From Pseudomonadota bacterium (lineage in GTDB: Bacteria; Pseudomonadota; Alphaproteobacteria; Rhizobiales; MH13), in NCBI GenBank assembly GCA_039024915.1, contig JBCCPK010000003.1, positions 417,468-481,467 on the forward strand: a stretch of DNA of 64,000 nucleotides, read 5' to 3'. The notes beneath the pieces were generated by a model. It saw only the letters and a list, made by a program, of their open reading frames with translations, was not told the origin of the DNA and made no database searches. Below are positions 53,447-61,837 of this stretch, in pieces (position 1 is the stretch's first letter; each line of letters opens with the position of its first letter). Both the position numbers and the translations under genes were made by a program.

Positions 53447-54187
53447 TTACCTGCCCAAATAGACGTCGATAACGTCTTGGTTCTGCGTGACATGGTCGAG
53501 CGAACCCTCCGCCAAAACGGAGCCTTCGTGCAAAACCGTCACCTTGCAATCAAGACGGCGCACAAATTCCATGTCGTGCTCAACGACAACCACGGCGCGT
53601 GTCTTGGCAGCCTGCTTGAGAATTTCGGTGGTATGTTCGCGCTCAGCCAAGGTCATGCCAGCTGCCGGCTCATCAACAAGCAGCAATTGCGGATCCTGGG
53701 CGAGGAGCATGCCGATCTCGAGCCACTGCTTCTGACCATGGGAAAGTTCGCCGGCCTTGCGCTTGAGCTGATCACCGAGACCAATTTCATCGGCGAGGGC
53801 AACGATGGAATCGGCGTCGTCAGACGTTTTCTTGAAGGCAAGCACGCTGAAGGGAGAGCGATTTTTCTTGAGCGCAAGCAACAGATTGTCTTCGACAGAC
53901 TGATCTTCAAAAACGGTGGGGCGCTGAAACTTCCTGCCAACACCCGCACGCGCAATCTGGCTTTCGGACATTCGTAGGAGGGATTGACTGGTTTCTCCCC
54001 ACAACACCTGTCCCTCATCGGGCCGGGTCTTGCCGGTTACGATGTCCATGAACGTGGTCTTGCCAGCGCCATTGGGGCCGATAATCGCGCGTAACTCCGC
54101 CTCGCCAATTTCGAAGGACAGATTATTGATGGCTTTGAAGCCGTCAAAGCTAACAGAAACGGCGGAGACCTCGAGGAGCGTTATCAT
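53447..54187 (-). CDS. urtD: Urea ABC transporter ATPase UrtD
   Basis: A 246-residue ATPase with Walker A GPNGAGKTT, signature LSHGQKQWLEIGML and Walker B LLLVDEPAAGMT. The SHGQKQWLEI and TGKTRPDEG wording is typical of UrtD. It lies 10 bases past the urtC stop, in the order urtA-B-C-D-E. Confidence 0.96.
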   Translation of the reverse strand: MITLLEVSAVSVSFDGFKAINNLSFEIGEAELRAIIGPNGAGKTTFMDIVTGKTRPDEGQVLWGETSQSLLRMSESQIARAGVGRKFQRPTVFEDQSVEDNLLLALKKNRSPFSVLAFKKTSDDADSIVALADEIGLGDQLKRKAGELSHGQKQWLEIGMLLAQDPQLLLVDEPAAGMTLAEREHTTEILKQAAKTRAVVVVEHDMEFVRRLDCKVTVLHEGSVLAEGSLDHVTQNQDVIDVYLGR

Positions 54188-54197
54188 TTACCGAGCC

Positions 54198-55430
54198 TCA
54201 TGCGTCCGCCTCGCGCTCGCGTAACGAACCGGTATCCGGCCCCAGGTCGGCGCCATGCCGATCTGGCATTTTGCGGTTTATGAAGAGGTCGGCGAGCCCT
54301 CCAATGCCTTTAGGTGCAAACAACGTCACCAGAACAAATGAAACACCGAGTGCGACTTGCCACCAGCTTACCCACTCGATGGTGTAGAAGCCTAGGTTTA
54401 CATTGGGAACGCGCCCGCCGGTGAACCATGTTGAAAGCAGAGAAACGAAAGCTGCACCGATAACCGCACCATAGAGCCGCCCGCGTCCTCCGATGGCAAC
54501 CCAGACCGCGAGATAGATCGAGGCGATTGGCGCGACTTCCGCGGGATTTATGATGCCCGCCTGAGGGTAATAGAGCGCGCCCGCAATGCCGGCCATCACG
54601 GCTGTGAGCGTGAAGATAAACAGCTTGAAGCCTTCCACAGGGTAGCCGAGGAACCGGACCCGCGCTTCGTCGTCCCGTATGCCGCGAATGACCGACCCGA
54701 ACTTCCCTGAGACCACCCAGGCCGCGAACATGTAGCCAAGCCCCAGCGCAACCGCGGATGCCCAGAGGAACCAGACCGAAAGAACGCTTTGCGGCGTATC
54801 AGCCATTCCGGGGATGTTTTGCAGGCCTGAAAGCCCATTGTTCCCGCGCAGGCCGCTGTCGTTCTGAAACAGGTAGAGCGACAAGGCGAGCGTCATCGCT
54901 TGGGTAAGGATGGAAAGATATACCCCCGTCACCCGGGATCGGAACGCGAGCCAGCCGAAGACCAAAGCCAGCAACCCCGGAACCGCGACCACCAGAATCA
55001 ACTGAATAAGGAGGCTATCGGCGAAGGCCCACACCCAGGGAAACTCCGACGAGCCGACGACACCAAAGATCTGGGTCCCGATCGCGTCTACGATCTCCTG
55101 CTCGGTCGGCGGAAGCTCCGCATTGGCCAGCGATGCAGCAACGATGTCTTCGGTGCGCGCATACATGAGCCACATGCCGATCATGTAGCCGCCAAGTCCG
55201 AAGAAGGCGAAATGGCCGAGCGAGAGGATACCGCAATACCCCCAGACCAAATCCATCGCGATCGCGATAAGGCAAAAGCAAAGCGTCATGCCGAGGGTCT
55301 TGACCATAGCGGTGGAGACAAAGCCCGTCCCGAGGCCTTCCGACAGCAGCGTCACAGTCAAAGTGAATACCGCGAGCAAGCTGATGAAAATCATCACGCT
55401 TGGGTTCTTGATCAGAAAGGTTCTCTCCAT
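54198..55430 (-). CDS. urtC: Urea ABC transporter permease UrtC
   Basis: A 410-residue membrane permease of the LivM type. Features are the DLVWGYCGILSLGHFAFFGLG helix, QNDSGLRGNNGLSG and the GRGRLYGAVIGA coupling region. An insert of about 35 residues after the third helix (ELPPTEQEIVDAIG) is usual for UrtC. It ends in a short charged cytoplasmic tail. Its start is 9 bases past the urtB stop. Confidence 0.95.
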   Translation of the reverse strand: MERTFLIKNPSVMIFISLLAVFTLTVTLLSEGLGTGFVSTAMVKTLGMTLCFCLIAIAMDLVWGYCGILSLGHFAFFGLGGYMIGMWLMYARTEDIVAASLANAELPPTEQEIVDAIGTQIFGVVGSSEFPWVWAFADSLLIQLILVVAVPGLLALVFGWLAFRSRVTGVYLSILTQAMTLALSLYLFQNDSGLRGNNGLSGLQNIPGMADTPQSVLSVWFLWASAVALGLGYMFAAWVVSGKFGSVIRGIRDDEARVRFLGYPVEGFKLFIFTLTAVMAGIAGALYYPQAGIINPAEVAPIASIYLAVWVAIGGRGRLYGAVIGAAFVSLLSTWFTGGRVPNVNLGFYTIEWVSWWQVALGVSFVLVTLFAPKGIGGLADLFINRKMPDRHGADLGPDTGSLREREADA

Positions 55431-55439
55431 GAGCCCGAC

Positions 55440-57419
55440 CTAACCCTCCGCGGCCCGGCCCTTGAGCGCGACAATGCCGCGTGGCCTGAACTGAATGAAC
55501 AAAATGATGAACAGGATCATGTAGGTTTGGGCGGCGAGCGTATTGGAGGGGTTGAGGAACTCGATGAATTTCTGAAGCCCACCGATCATGCCTGCACCCG
55601 CCAGCGTTCCCCACACGCTACCGACACCGCCGACCACGACAGTCATGAAGCTTTGGACGATGTATTGCTGGCCCATCTCCGTGGTGACTTGTCCGAACAG
55701 GCCGATACCAATGCCCGCGACACCCGCGATTCCCGAGCCGAAGCCGAAGGTCAACATGTTGATCCGGTCCGGGTTGATACCCATCGAGGCGGCCATCTTT
55801 GGGTTTTGCGTAACGGCACGCACTTCAAGGCCCAGCCGGGTCCGATTCATTACGAACAGGTAGATCGCAAGAAACACAAGCGCCAGAATGAAGATCGCAA
55901 TGCGGATGTAGCTGATCGCGACGACATCGTTGATCACCAGCGCGCCATCGAGCCAGTCCGGCGCGGTGAAGGGGCGAGCCTGGGTGCCGAAGATATTCTT
56001 GGCGAGCTGCTGCAGTGCAATCGAAATCCCAAAGGTAGCGAGAAGCGTTTCGAGCGGGCGTTGATAAAGCCAGCGGATGATAAGCCGCTCCATCGCCACT
56101 CCGGCACCGAAGGTGATCGCGAAGGCCAAAGGCAAAGCAATAAGGATAGACAGGGTTAGGTCAGGCACGAAGAGCTGCACCACGTAGCCCGTGTACGCAC
56201 CCAGCATAATGAACTCGCCATGGGCCATGTTGATGACGCCCATGACACCAAAGGTGATGGCAAGGCCGATGGCGGCGAGGAAGTAAATTGAGCCGAGCGA
56301 TAGCGCATCGAGGGCAAGGTCGGCCGTCTGGTTGGCGAGGAGACTTATTTCGATGGACTGCAGTGTCGCAGATGCGGCATCTGTGACCGCGGGTGAACGC
56401 TCAGCATAGCTCTCAAAGAACGTATGCGCCGAAAGGGCTGCTTCGATCTCATCTTCTGTCGGCGCGGCGTCAACCAGCCCTGCTTCGGCAAGGGTCTGGT
56501 AGGCTAGGATGCGTGTGTCCTCGTTATCGAGGTTAGCCACGGCAAAGCCACCAACAGTTGCGCCTTCAATGTTAGCTATCAGAGCGCTGCGAACGTCATC
56601 TGACGAGATCACGGGCGGGGCCAGTCGCGCGCCGACCAACTGGGCATAAGCCTCATTGCGGGGGAGCGCGTCCGTGCCCGGCTGCAGGACCCGAGCAACG
56701 TTTTGGGTAGCCGGTGGCTCGGCTGCCGCTGTTACTTCAAGTCGGGTGACAAGCAGCGGGTTGAGCGCAGCGCGTACATCTAGGCCGATATCGCCGGCAA
56801 AGCCTTCAATCGCCTCGACCCGTTCCTCTTCCGTTTCTCCAAATTCAATGGTCAAAATTCGTTCAAGGCGCTCTTTCCGCGCAAGAATCTCTGGGTCGCT
56901 TTCCCCATCGATAGAAGCCCTCAATGCGGGGAGGTGTGATTCCTGGGCATCGCGGGCAATCGCCTGAAGCGCAGCTTGCCGCGTTTCGGAATTAGGATCG
57001 GAAAGCTGAAACTGGACCAGCGCCGCGCCGATGACACCGCGAACGCCACCATTGGGGCGCAGTTGATCGTATGTGTCCCGTGTGATGGGCTCCACGTCAG
57101 CACCCGTGTCGACATCGAAGGCGACGTCGTCGCCGTCCACTTCGCGCCCGACAAAAAACAAGCCATCCGAGCTGCGCTGATAAACACTTCTGGCTTGCCA
57201 GGCTTCGAGAAACGCTGGAGCCTGCTCGAGTCCGCTTCCAACGATAGCTTCTATGACCGGCCCGATAGTCCGCCGAGAGCTTTGTTCAATGAGCTCTCGG
57301 TTTTCCTGCAGCAGATTTTGGAGCGGGCCTGCTTCCTGGGCAACTGCTGGTCGCGCGGCCAGAAAAAGCAAGCCGATACAAACGACAGCAAACAAGCGCA
57401 GCGGGACGGAAAACAACAT
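55440..57419 (-). CDS. urtB: Urea ABC transporter permease UrtB with large N-terminal domain
   Basis: A 659-residue protein. A signal-like segment (LFAVVCIGLLFLAARPAVAQ) is followed by about 340 extracytoplasmic, helix-rich residues. The LivH-type permease then has GVINMAHGEFIMLGAYTG, FGISIALQQLAKNIFG, and VVGGVGSVWGTLAG. The N-terminal extension is seen in many proteobacterial UrtB proteins and may be a periplasmic platform. ATG 57419 is chosen; the longer frame to 57488 would put a charged leader before the signal and cross the urtA-urtB hairpin. Confidence 0.93.
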   Translation of the reverse strand: MLFSVPLRLFAVVCIGLLFLAARPAVAQEAGPLQNLLQENRELIEQSSRRTIGPVIEAIVGSGLEQAPAFLEAWQARSVYQRSSDGLFFVGREVDGDDVAFDVDTGADVEPITRDTYDQLRPNGGVRGVIGAALVQFQLSDPNSETRQAALQAIARDAQESHLPALRASIDGESDPEILARKERLERILTIEFGETEEERVEAIEGFAGDIGLDVRAALNPLLVTRLEVTAAAEPPATQNVARVLQPGTDALPRNEAYAQLVGARLAPPVISSDDVRSALIANIEGATVGGFAVANLDNEDTRILAYQTLAEAGLVDAAPTEDEIEAALSAHTFFESYAERSPAVTDAASATLQSIEISLLANQTADLALDALSLGSIYFLAAIGLAITFGVMGVINMAHGEFIMLGAYTGYVVQLFVPDLTLSILIALPLAFAITFGAGVAMERLIIRWLYQRPLETLLATFGISIALQQLAKNIFGTQARPFTAPDWLDGALVINDVVAISYIRIAIFILALVFLAIYLFVMNRTRLGLEVRAVTQNPKMAASMGINPDRINMLTFGFGSGIAGVAGIGIGLFGQVTTEMGQQYIVQSFMTVVVGGVGSVWGTLAGAGMIGGLQKFIEFLNPSNTLAAQTYMILFIILFIQFRPRGIVALKGRAAEG

Positions 57420-57451
57420 GCGGTCGAGCACCGAACAAGGGGGCAGACAGA

Positions 57452-57482
57452 GACCGGGGAGAGCGAAACGCTCTCCCCGGTC
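57452..57482 (-). terminator. Strong hairpin between urtA and urtB
   Basis: Perfect 13-bp stem GACCGGGGAGAGC / GCTCTCCCCGGTC with a 5-nt loop, in the 97-base gap after the urtA stop. On the transcribed strand it is followed by a mixed T/C/G stretch rather than a clean T run. It probably acts as an attenuator or as a 3' barrier that leaves more urtA than urtBCDE mRNA, as seen for other binding-protein genes. Confidence 0.65.
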
Positions 57483-57516
57483 AGACATTTAACGGCTCCG
57501 AAGAGCTTGGCTGAAC

Positions 57517-58821
57517 CTAGTAGTTCGACTCGATCTGCACGCAGGTCGACGTCTCAGTGTTGTACATGCCGCATCCAAGCTCAGGCCAGTTGGAGGCGAG
57601 AACAGCCGACTCTGGCAAGAAGTCGGTCCAAGCGTCGCCCGGAACTTCTTCGGTCTGCGAAATGATGTCGAACTGACCATCATCACGAATTTCGCCAATG
57701 AGCACCGGCTTGGTGAGATGGTGGTTCGGCAGCATTTCAGCGGTGCCGCCGGTCAGATTCGGAACCTGTTGGCCGTACATGGCGTCACGGACAGCATCCA
57801 CATCCGTCGTGCCGGCCTGTTCGACCGCCTGCACCCACATGTTAAAGCCGATATAGTGCGCTTCCATCGGATCGTTCGTCACACGATCTTCGCCGGCAAA
57901 GGCTTTCCAGGCGGCGACGAACTCTTCGTTGATCTCCGTGTCGGCTGACTGGAAGTAGTTCCACGCAGCCAGGTGACCCACGAGGTTGGACGTATCGAGG
58001 CCGGAAAGCTCTTCCTCCCCGACCGAGAAAGCGACGACCGGAATGTCATCGGCAGAGATACCTGCCGCTGCGAGCTCGCGATAGAAGCCGATGTTGGCGT
58101 CACCGTTGATCGTGGAGATAACTCCAACCTTCTGGCCATCCGCGCCGAGCGCAACAACATCTGCAACGATCGACGACCAATCAGAGTGCCCAAACGGCGT
58201 GTAGTTGACGAAAATATCCTCCGGCGCAATGCCCTTGGATTGCAGGTAGCTTTCGAGGATATTGTTGGTGGTGCGCGGGTACACATAGTCAGTACCAAGC
58301 AGCGCAAACTTTTCGACGCCAAGTTCCTCAAGGAAGTAATCGGTTGCAGGGATCGCCTGCTGGTTCGGCGCTGCACCGGTGTAGAAGACGTTCTTCGATG
58401 ATTCTTCGCCCTCATATTGGACAGGGTAGAAGAGCAACCCGTTCAGCTCTTCGATGACGGGCAGGACAGATTTGCGGCTAACCGAGGTCCAGCAGCCAAA
58501 CATCACATCAACGCCTTCGACCGAAATCAGTTCACGTGCCTTTTCGGCAAACAACGGCCAGTCGGAGGCTGGGTCGACAACAACAGCTTCGAGAGGCCGA
58601 CCAAGCACGCCACCCTTCTCGTTTTGCTGTGCGATCAGCATCTCCATAGTGTCTTTGAGCGTCGTCTCAGAGATCGCCATGGTTCCAGACAGCGAATGCA
58701 GGATACCTATCTTGATCGGCTCGCCCTGAGCGAGGGCGCGCAGTGGCGTGAATGGCAGTGCGGTCGTAGCCAGCAACCCCATGGCGCTGCGCCGCGTGAG
58801 AGAAAATTTTGATTTGCTCAT
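57517..58821 (-). CDS. urtA: Urea-binding protein UrtA
   Basis: A 434-residue periplasmic binding protein of the urea/short-amide group. The twin-arginine-like signal is LTRRSAMGLLATTALP. The mature protein has IKIGILHSLSGTMAISE, FGCWTSVSRKSVLPV and LLFYPVQYEGEE, all diagnostic of UrtA. ATG 58821 follows an AGGAG site; the longer frame to 58941 is unconserved. It is the first gene of the urea uptake operon, converging on the nitrogen-heterocycle operon, whose last products may include urea. Confidence 0.96.
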   Translation of the reverse strand: MSKSKFSLTRRSAMGLLATTALPFTPLRALAQGEPIKIGILHSLSGTMAISETTLKDTMEMLIAQQNEKGGVLGRPLEAVVVDPASDWPLFAEKARELISVEGVDVMFGCWTSVSRKSVLPVIEELNGLLFYPVQYEGEESSKNVFYTGAAPNQQAIPATDYFLEELGVEKFALLGTDYVYPRTTNNILESYLQSKGIAPEDIFVNYTPFGHSDWSSIVADVVALGADGQKVGVISTINGDANIGFYRELAAAGISADDIPVVAFSVGEEELSGLDTSNLVGHLAAWNYFQSADTEINEEFVAAWKAFAGEDRVTNDPMEAHYIGFNMWVQAVEQAGTTDVDAVRDAMYGQQVPNLTGGTAEMLPNHHLTKPVLIGEIRDDGQFDIISQTEEVPGDAWTDFLPESAVLASNWPELGCGMYNTETSTCVQIESNY

Positions 58822-59296
58822 GTCGGGAGAACTCCTAGCCCGTTTTCTGAAAACTTTTGCGGTTCTGACGCTGCGGAGCCGCGTTGCGCGAACCGATGCG
58901 GCGCGACATAAGCAGAACAGTTTGGCGCGCGGCAAATTCAAATTTGGCTAGAGATTCATCGAAGATTATTTTTTAGGCACTCATTCATTCCTGGCGAAAC
59001 ACATGCGTTCGTTTTGTGAGCACATTTGATCGTTTGACACTCTAAACGCCTGATATTTCAGCAAGTGCAGAAATTGTGTGCAGATAAAGTAGGGCGAAGA
59101 ACCCACGCCCAAACGCACCAGTTGTAAGCACATGGCCAACGCGCGCCGCGCGTTTCAGCCCGCACCCCCTGCGGTTATGTCATAACGATCGAGCGTACTA
59201 GTGGTGGCCAACAGATAATCGCGGGGTCGGCTTGAATCGGCTTTACGGACCAAGCATGGGCCGTTCGGATGGATGGTTGTCGGAAGTGCGAACGCA
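58822..59296. promoter_or_regulatory. Regulatory gap upstream of urtA
   Basis: A 475-base stretch without a gene, holding the urtA promoter. Two dyads are visible: CAAATT-CA-AATTTG at 58933-58946, and TGCA-N9-TGCA at 59066-59082. The latter has the 17-bp geometry of NtrC sites (TGCACC-N5-GGTGCA), though its inner bases match poorly. I did not find a convincing sigma-54 -24/-12 pair. Nitrogen control is therefore plausible but not shown. Confidence 0.35.
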
Positions 59297-61363
59297 CTAG
59301 CGCAATGACGCTTCAATGTTGCCACCATCGACGGTGAGAATGTGGGCAGTGGTGCGCTCCATTTTCGCCAGCGCCACGAACGCTTCTGCAACATGGCGCG
59401 CCTCTACTTCCCGACCTAGTAAGTTGCCACGCATATAGCTGTCTTCGCTAACGCCACGGGCGGCGGCGCGGGCCTTAACAAAATCGTCCGTGAGAAGCCC
59501 GGTCCGGATACGATCAGCATTGATGCCGTTCACACGTATGTTATGCGCACCAAACTCCAACGCCAGCTGCTTGACCAGAAACAACGTCGTCGCCTTGGGA
59601 AGGCCATAAGCACCAAAGCCCTTTCCGGGATTGACTGCCTGCTTTGACACGTTGAACAACAACTGCCCGCCGATGCCCTGTCGGCACATGACCGATGCGG
59701 CTGCTCGGGCCATGGACAGGTGCGCGAAGAAATTCAACTCAAAACTCGCGCGGACCGCCTCGTCCTCCAAATCGCTTAGCATTCCCTGTGGCGCGTAACC
59801 GGCGTTTGACACCAGCAGATCGACCCCACCGAAGCGCAGGACGGCCTCTGCCACAATGTCGTCCGCTGCCCCCGGCTCCGTCAGGTCGGTTTCCACTGCA
59901 AGGCAATCGGCGCCAATGCTCTCAACTGCCGCCTCCAGAGAGTGACCATCACGATCGGCAAGGACCAGAGCGGCGCCCTGATTGGCGAACGCCTGTGCAG
60001 TAGCGAGCCCTATGCCGCTGGCCGCGCCGGTTACCAATACGATCTGACCTTCGAAAGCTTTCGGGCTGGACTTGCCCAACTTGGCCTGCTCCAGAGACCA
60101 ATACTCCATATCGAATAGGTCATCCTGGCCAATAGGGAAGAAACCGCCCGCCGCTTCGCCAAGTGTCATGACTTCAACCGTTTGCTCGGCAAGGTCTCCG
60201 ATCACGGATGCAACTCCGGCAGACTTGCCCATCCCAACGATTCCAACACCGTCGACCCAGGCGACGCATGGGGCGGGCTCGAGCATCGTCTTGCTCTCGC
60301 CAACGCGAGCATTCTGCTCTGCAAAAAAGGCGATATAGTTATCCGCGAATGCGCTGACCGCCGCCTCGACCATTGCGGGTTCTTGACGGTCAGACGCAAG
60401 CCACAGCATCTCGCCCTTGGTCCGGATGACATGATCCGGGGAGCTGACACCGCGTCTTGCGAGTTCGGGCAGATCGTCGCGTCGGAGAAACGCGTTAATC
60501 TCGTCGCTGCTGCGTACATCGAAGATAACTGGCTTGGGCATACCCTTGCCACCAACCGGGCGAGCACGTGCGACGGCACCTCGCAGGTTGGGAAGGACAG
60601 ATAGCGCGCGCGCACGGCTAATCGGCATTCGGTCTCGGCGCACAGTAGCCGCGAACGCCCGGCCGCCCTTCATATCGCGCAGCCACGCCTCCACCAAATT
60701 AGTGTGGTCAATTACCCGTTCATAGCTTTCACGCGGGGTCTCTCCCCATGTGAAATGCCCATGTTTGAGAAGTACCAAGCCCTCAACGTCCGGGTTTGCG
60801 TCAAAGACGCCCGCCGCCTCCTTGGCGAGCGCAAAGCCAGGCATGATGTAGGGAACAACAGCAAGTCTCCCTCCGAAAATCTCACGCACCGCCGCCTCCG
60901 CTTCAGGCAAATTGGCAAGGGCTAGAAACGCGGTAGCATGGGTGTGATCAACCACGCGCTGGGGCAGAAAGGCATGGAGCAAGGTCTCAACAGAGGGGTT
61001 CGGCGCGCTTGAGTTGAGAAGGTTCGAACGCTGTACATTGACCATCTCCTCATCACTGAGGCGGTCGAGGCTACGAAGCTCCCGCAGGGGGTCAAGCCGA
61101 ACGCCGGGCATGCCCGGTGCTTCAAGGCTATCAAGGTCCCACCCGCTGCCCTTGATGTGGATGACCGATTGAAGAACACCAAGAAGGTCCGGGCGCTTGA
61201 GCTTGATCGAGGTATTCCCCCCACCGTGCATGACGAGGTCTGGGTCGCTACCGATCAGACGCGAGGAGTATACCCGTTCAGCGAGCGCGCGGTCGGCGAC
61301 GTTGTCTCGCGCTGCGTCGATCCAACGTGCTGCTTCAACGTCGCTCCACCTGTTTTCACGCAT
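59297..61363 (-). CDS. Bifunctional class II aldolase / short-chain dehydrogenase
   Basis: A 688-residue fusion. Residues 1 to about 400 are a class II aldolase/adducin domain (MHGGGNTSIKLK; HGHFTWGETP with the Zn-ligand His; HTHATAFLAL-like metal pair). Residues from about 430 on are a complete SDR (VLVTGAASGIGLATAQ, YGLPKATT as YxxxK, VDGGNIE). This fusion is the one used for rhamnulose-1-phosphate aldolase/lactaldehyde dehydrogenase in several bacteria. ATG 61363 follows AAGGAGG at 11 bases. No rhamnose kinase, isomerase or transporter is adjacent, so the sugar is not assured. Confidence 0.92.
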   Translation of the reverse strand: MRENRWSDVEAARWIDAARDNVADRALAERVYSSRLIGSDPDLVMHGGGNTSIKLKRPDLLGVLQSVIHIKGSGWDLDSLEAPGMPGVRLDPLRELRSLDRLSDEEMVNVQRSNLLNSSAPNPSVETLLHAFLPQRVVDHTHATAFLALANLPEAEAAVREIFGGRLAVVPYIMPGFALAKEAAGVFDANPDVEGLVLLKHGHFTWGETPRESYERVIDHTNLVEAWLRDMKGGRAFAATVRRDRMPISRARALSVLPNLRGAVARARPVGGKGMPKPVIFDVRSSDEINAFLRRDDLPELARRGVSSPDHVIRTKGEMLWLASDRQEPAMVEAAVSAFADNYIAFFAEQNARVGESKTMLEPAPCVAWVDGVGIVGMGKSAGVASVIGDLAEQTVEVMTLGEAAGGFFPIGQDDLFDMEYWSLEQAKLGKSSPKAFEGQIVLVTGAASGIGLATAQAFANQGAALVLADRDGHSLEAAVESIGADCLAVETDLTEPGAADDIVAEAVLRFGGVDLLVSNAGYAPQGMLSDLEDEAVRASFELNFFAHLSMARAAASVMCRQGIGGQLLFNVSKQAVNPGKGFGAYGLPKATTLFLVKQLALEFGAHNIRVNGINADRIRTGLLTDDFVKARAAARGVSEDSYMRGNLLGREVEARHVAEAFVALAKMERTTAHILTVDGGNIEASLR

Positions 61364-61837
61364 GCTGATGTTGTCCTCCTTGCAGTGCGGGCTTCCGCTC
61401 TTTGCCAGAGCCTTGAGCGCCCCGAACCTTACTGAGCAAGGCGCACAGGTTTCCATGCTTTACCCATCGAGCGGGACCCACGTCTGTGCCACTGATTGCT
61501 CAGCGGCTCAATGCACGCCGCACGATCGTCCCGCGCCAGAAACAGGGAAGAATGTTCTTTTGAACGGTTGCCGCTTCAGCAATGGCGGTCCTGGCGGATC
61601 GTCCCAAGAACAAGAAAGGCCACCATGCACCGACAACACGTTGCCCACACCTCCGCATCTTTCTTTGCGCTCCGGACAAACTGGTCATGAACGACGATCA
61701 CAGGAGCTTATCGTTTAAAGAAACAAAGCTTTGGCTCGTCCCGTCGGGTACGTATCTCAGCCGGCTTAAATCGCTTATGCTATCGCAAGAGGCCAGCCCA
61801 AGACCAACAACAACAAACAGTCCGATACTCATCACCC
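61364..61837. other. Intergenic stretch between aldolase/SDR and glycosyltransferase genes
   Basis: 474 bases holding the divergent promoters of the two flanking genes. The only gene-like frame is a possible small lipoprotein on the minus strand, listed separately. Several other short frames here lack ribosome sites or recognisable features. No repeat or RNA gene was recognised. Confidence 0.4.
61698..61832 (-). CDS. Possible small lipoprotein
   Basis: A 44-residue frame from ATG 61832. It begins with a hydrophobic segment MSIGLFVVVGLGLASC that ends in a good lipobox (Leu-Ala-Ser-Cys), followed by a short polar tail (DSISDLSRLRYVPDG). The Shine-Dalgarno match is poor, and the gene would start only 5 bases from the divergent glycosyltransferase ATG. 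Signal sequence and size suit an entericidin-like or accessory lipoprotein, but chance is possible. Confidence 0.3.
   Translation of the reverse strand: MSIGLFVVVGLGLASCDSISDLSRLRYVPDGTSQSFVSLNDKLL

Noticed and set aside
54900..56159. 419-codon open frame on the plus strand
   Set aside because: Antisense of urtC and urtB, which carry full permease signatures. The product is a charged, repeat-poor sequence without family features.
58822..59065. Sigma-54 promoter for urtA
   Set aside because: No TGGCAC-N5-TTGC-like pair with correct spacing was seen on the minus strand, so only the NtrC-like dyad is kept as a weak candidate.
59297..61363. Methylthioribulose-1-phosphate aldolase of the DHAP shunt, linked to the mtnK/mtnA genes
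   Set aside because: The protein is a 688-residue aldolase/SDR fusion nearly 20 kb away, unlike the short stand-alone Ald2 class II aldolase. The rhamnulose-phosphate-type fusion fits better.
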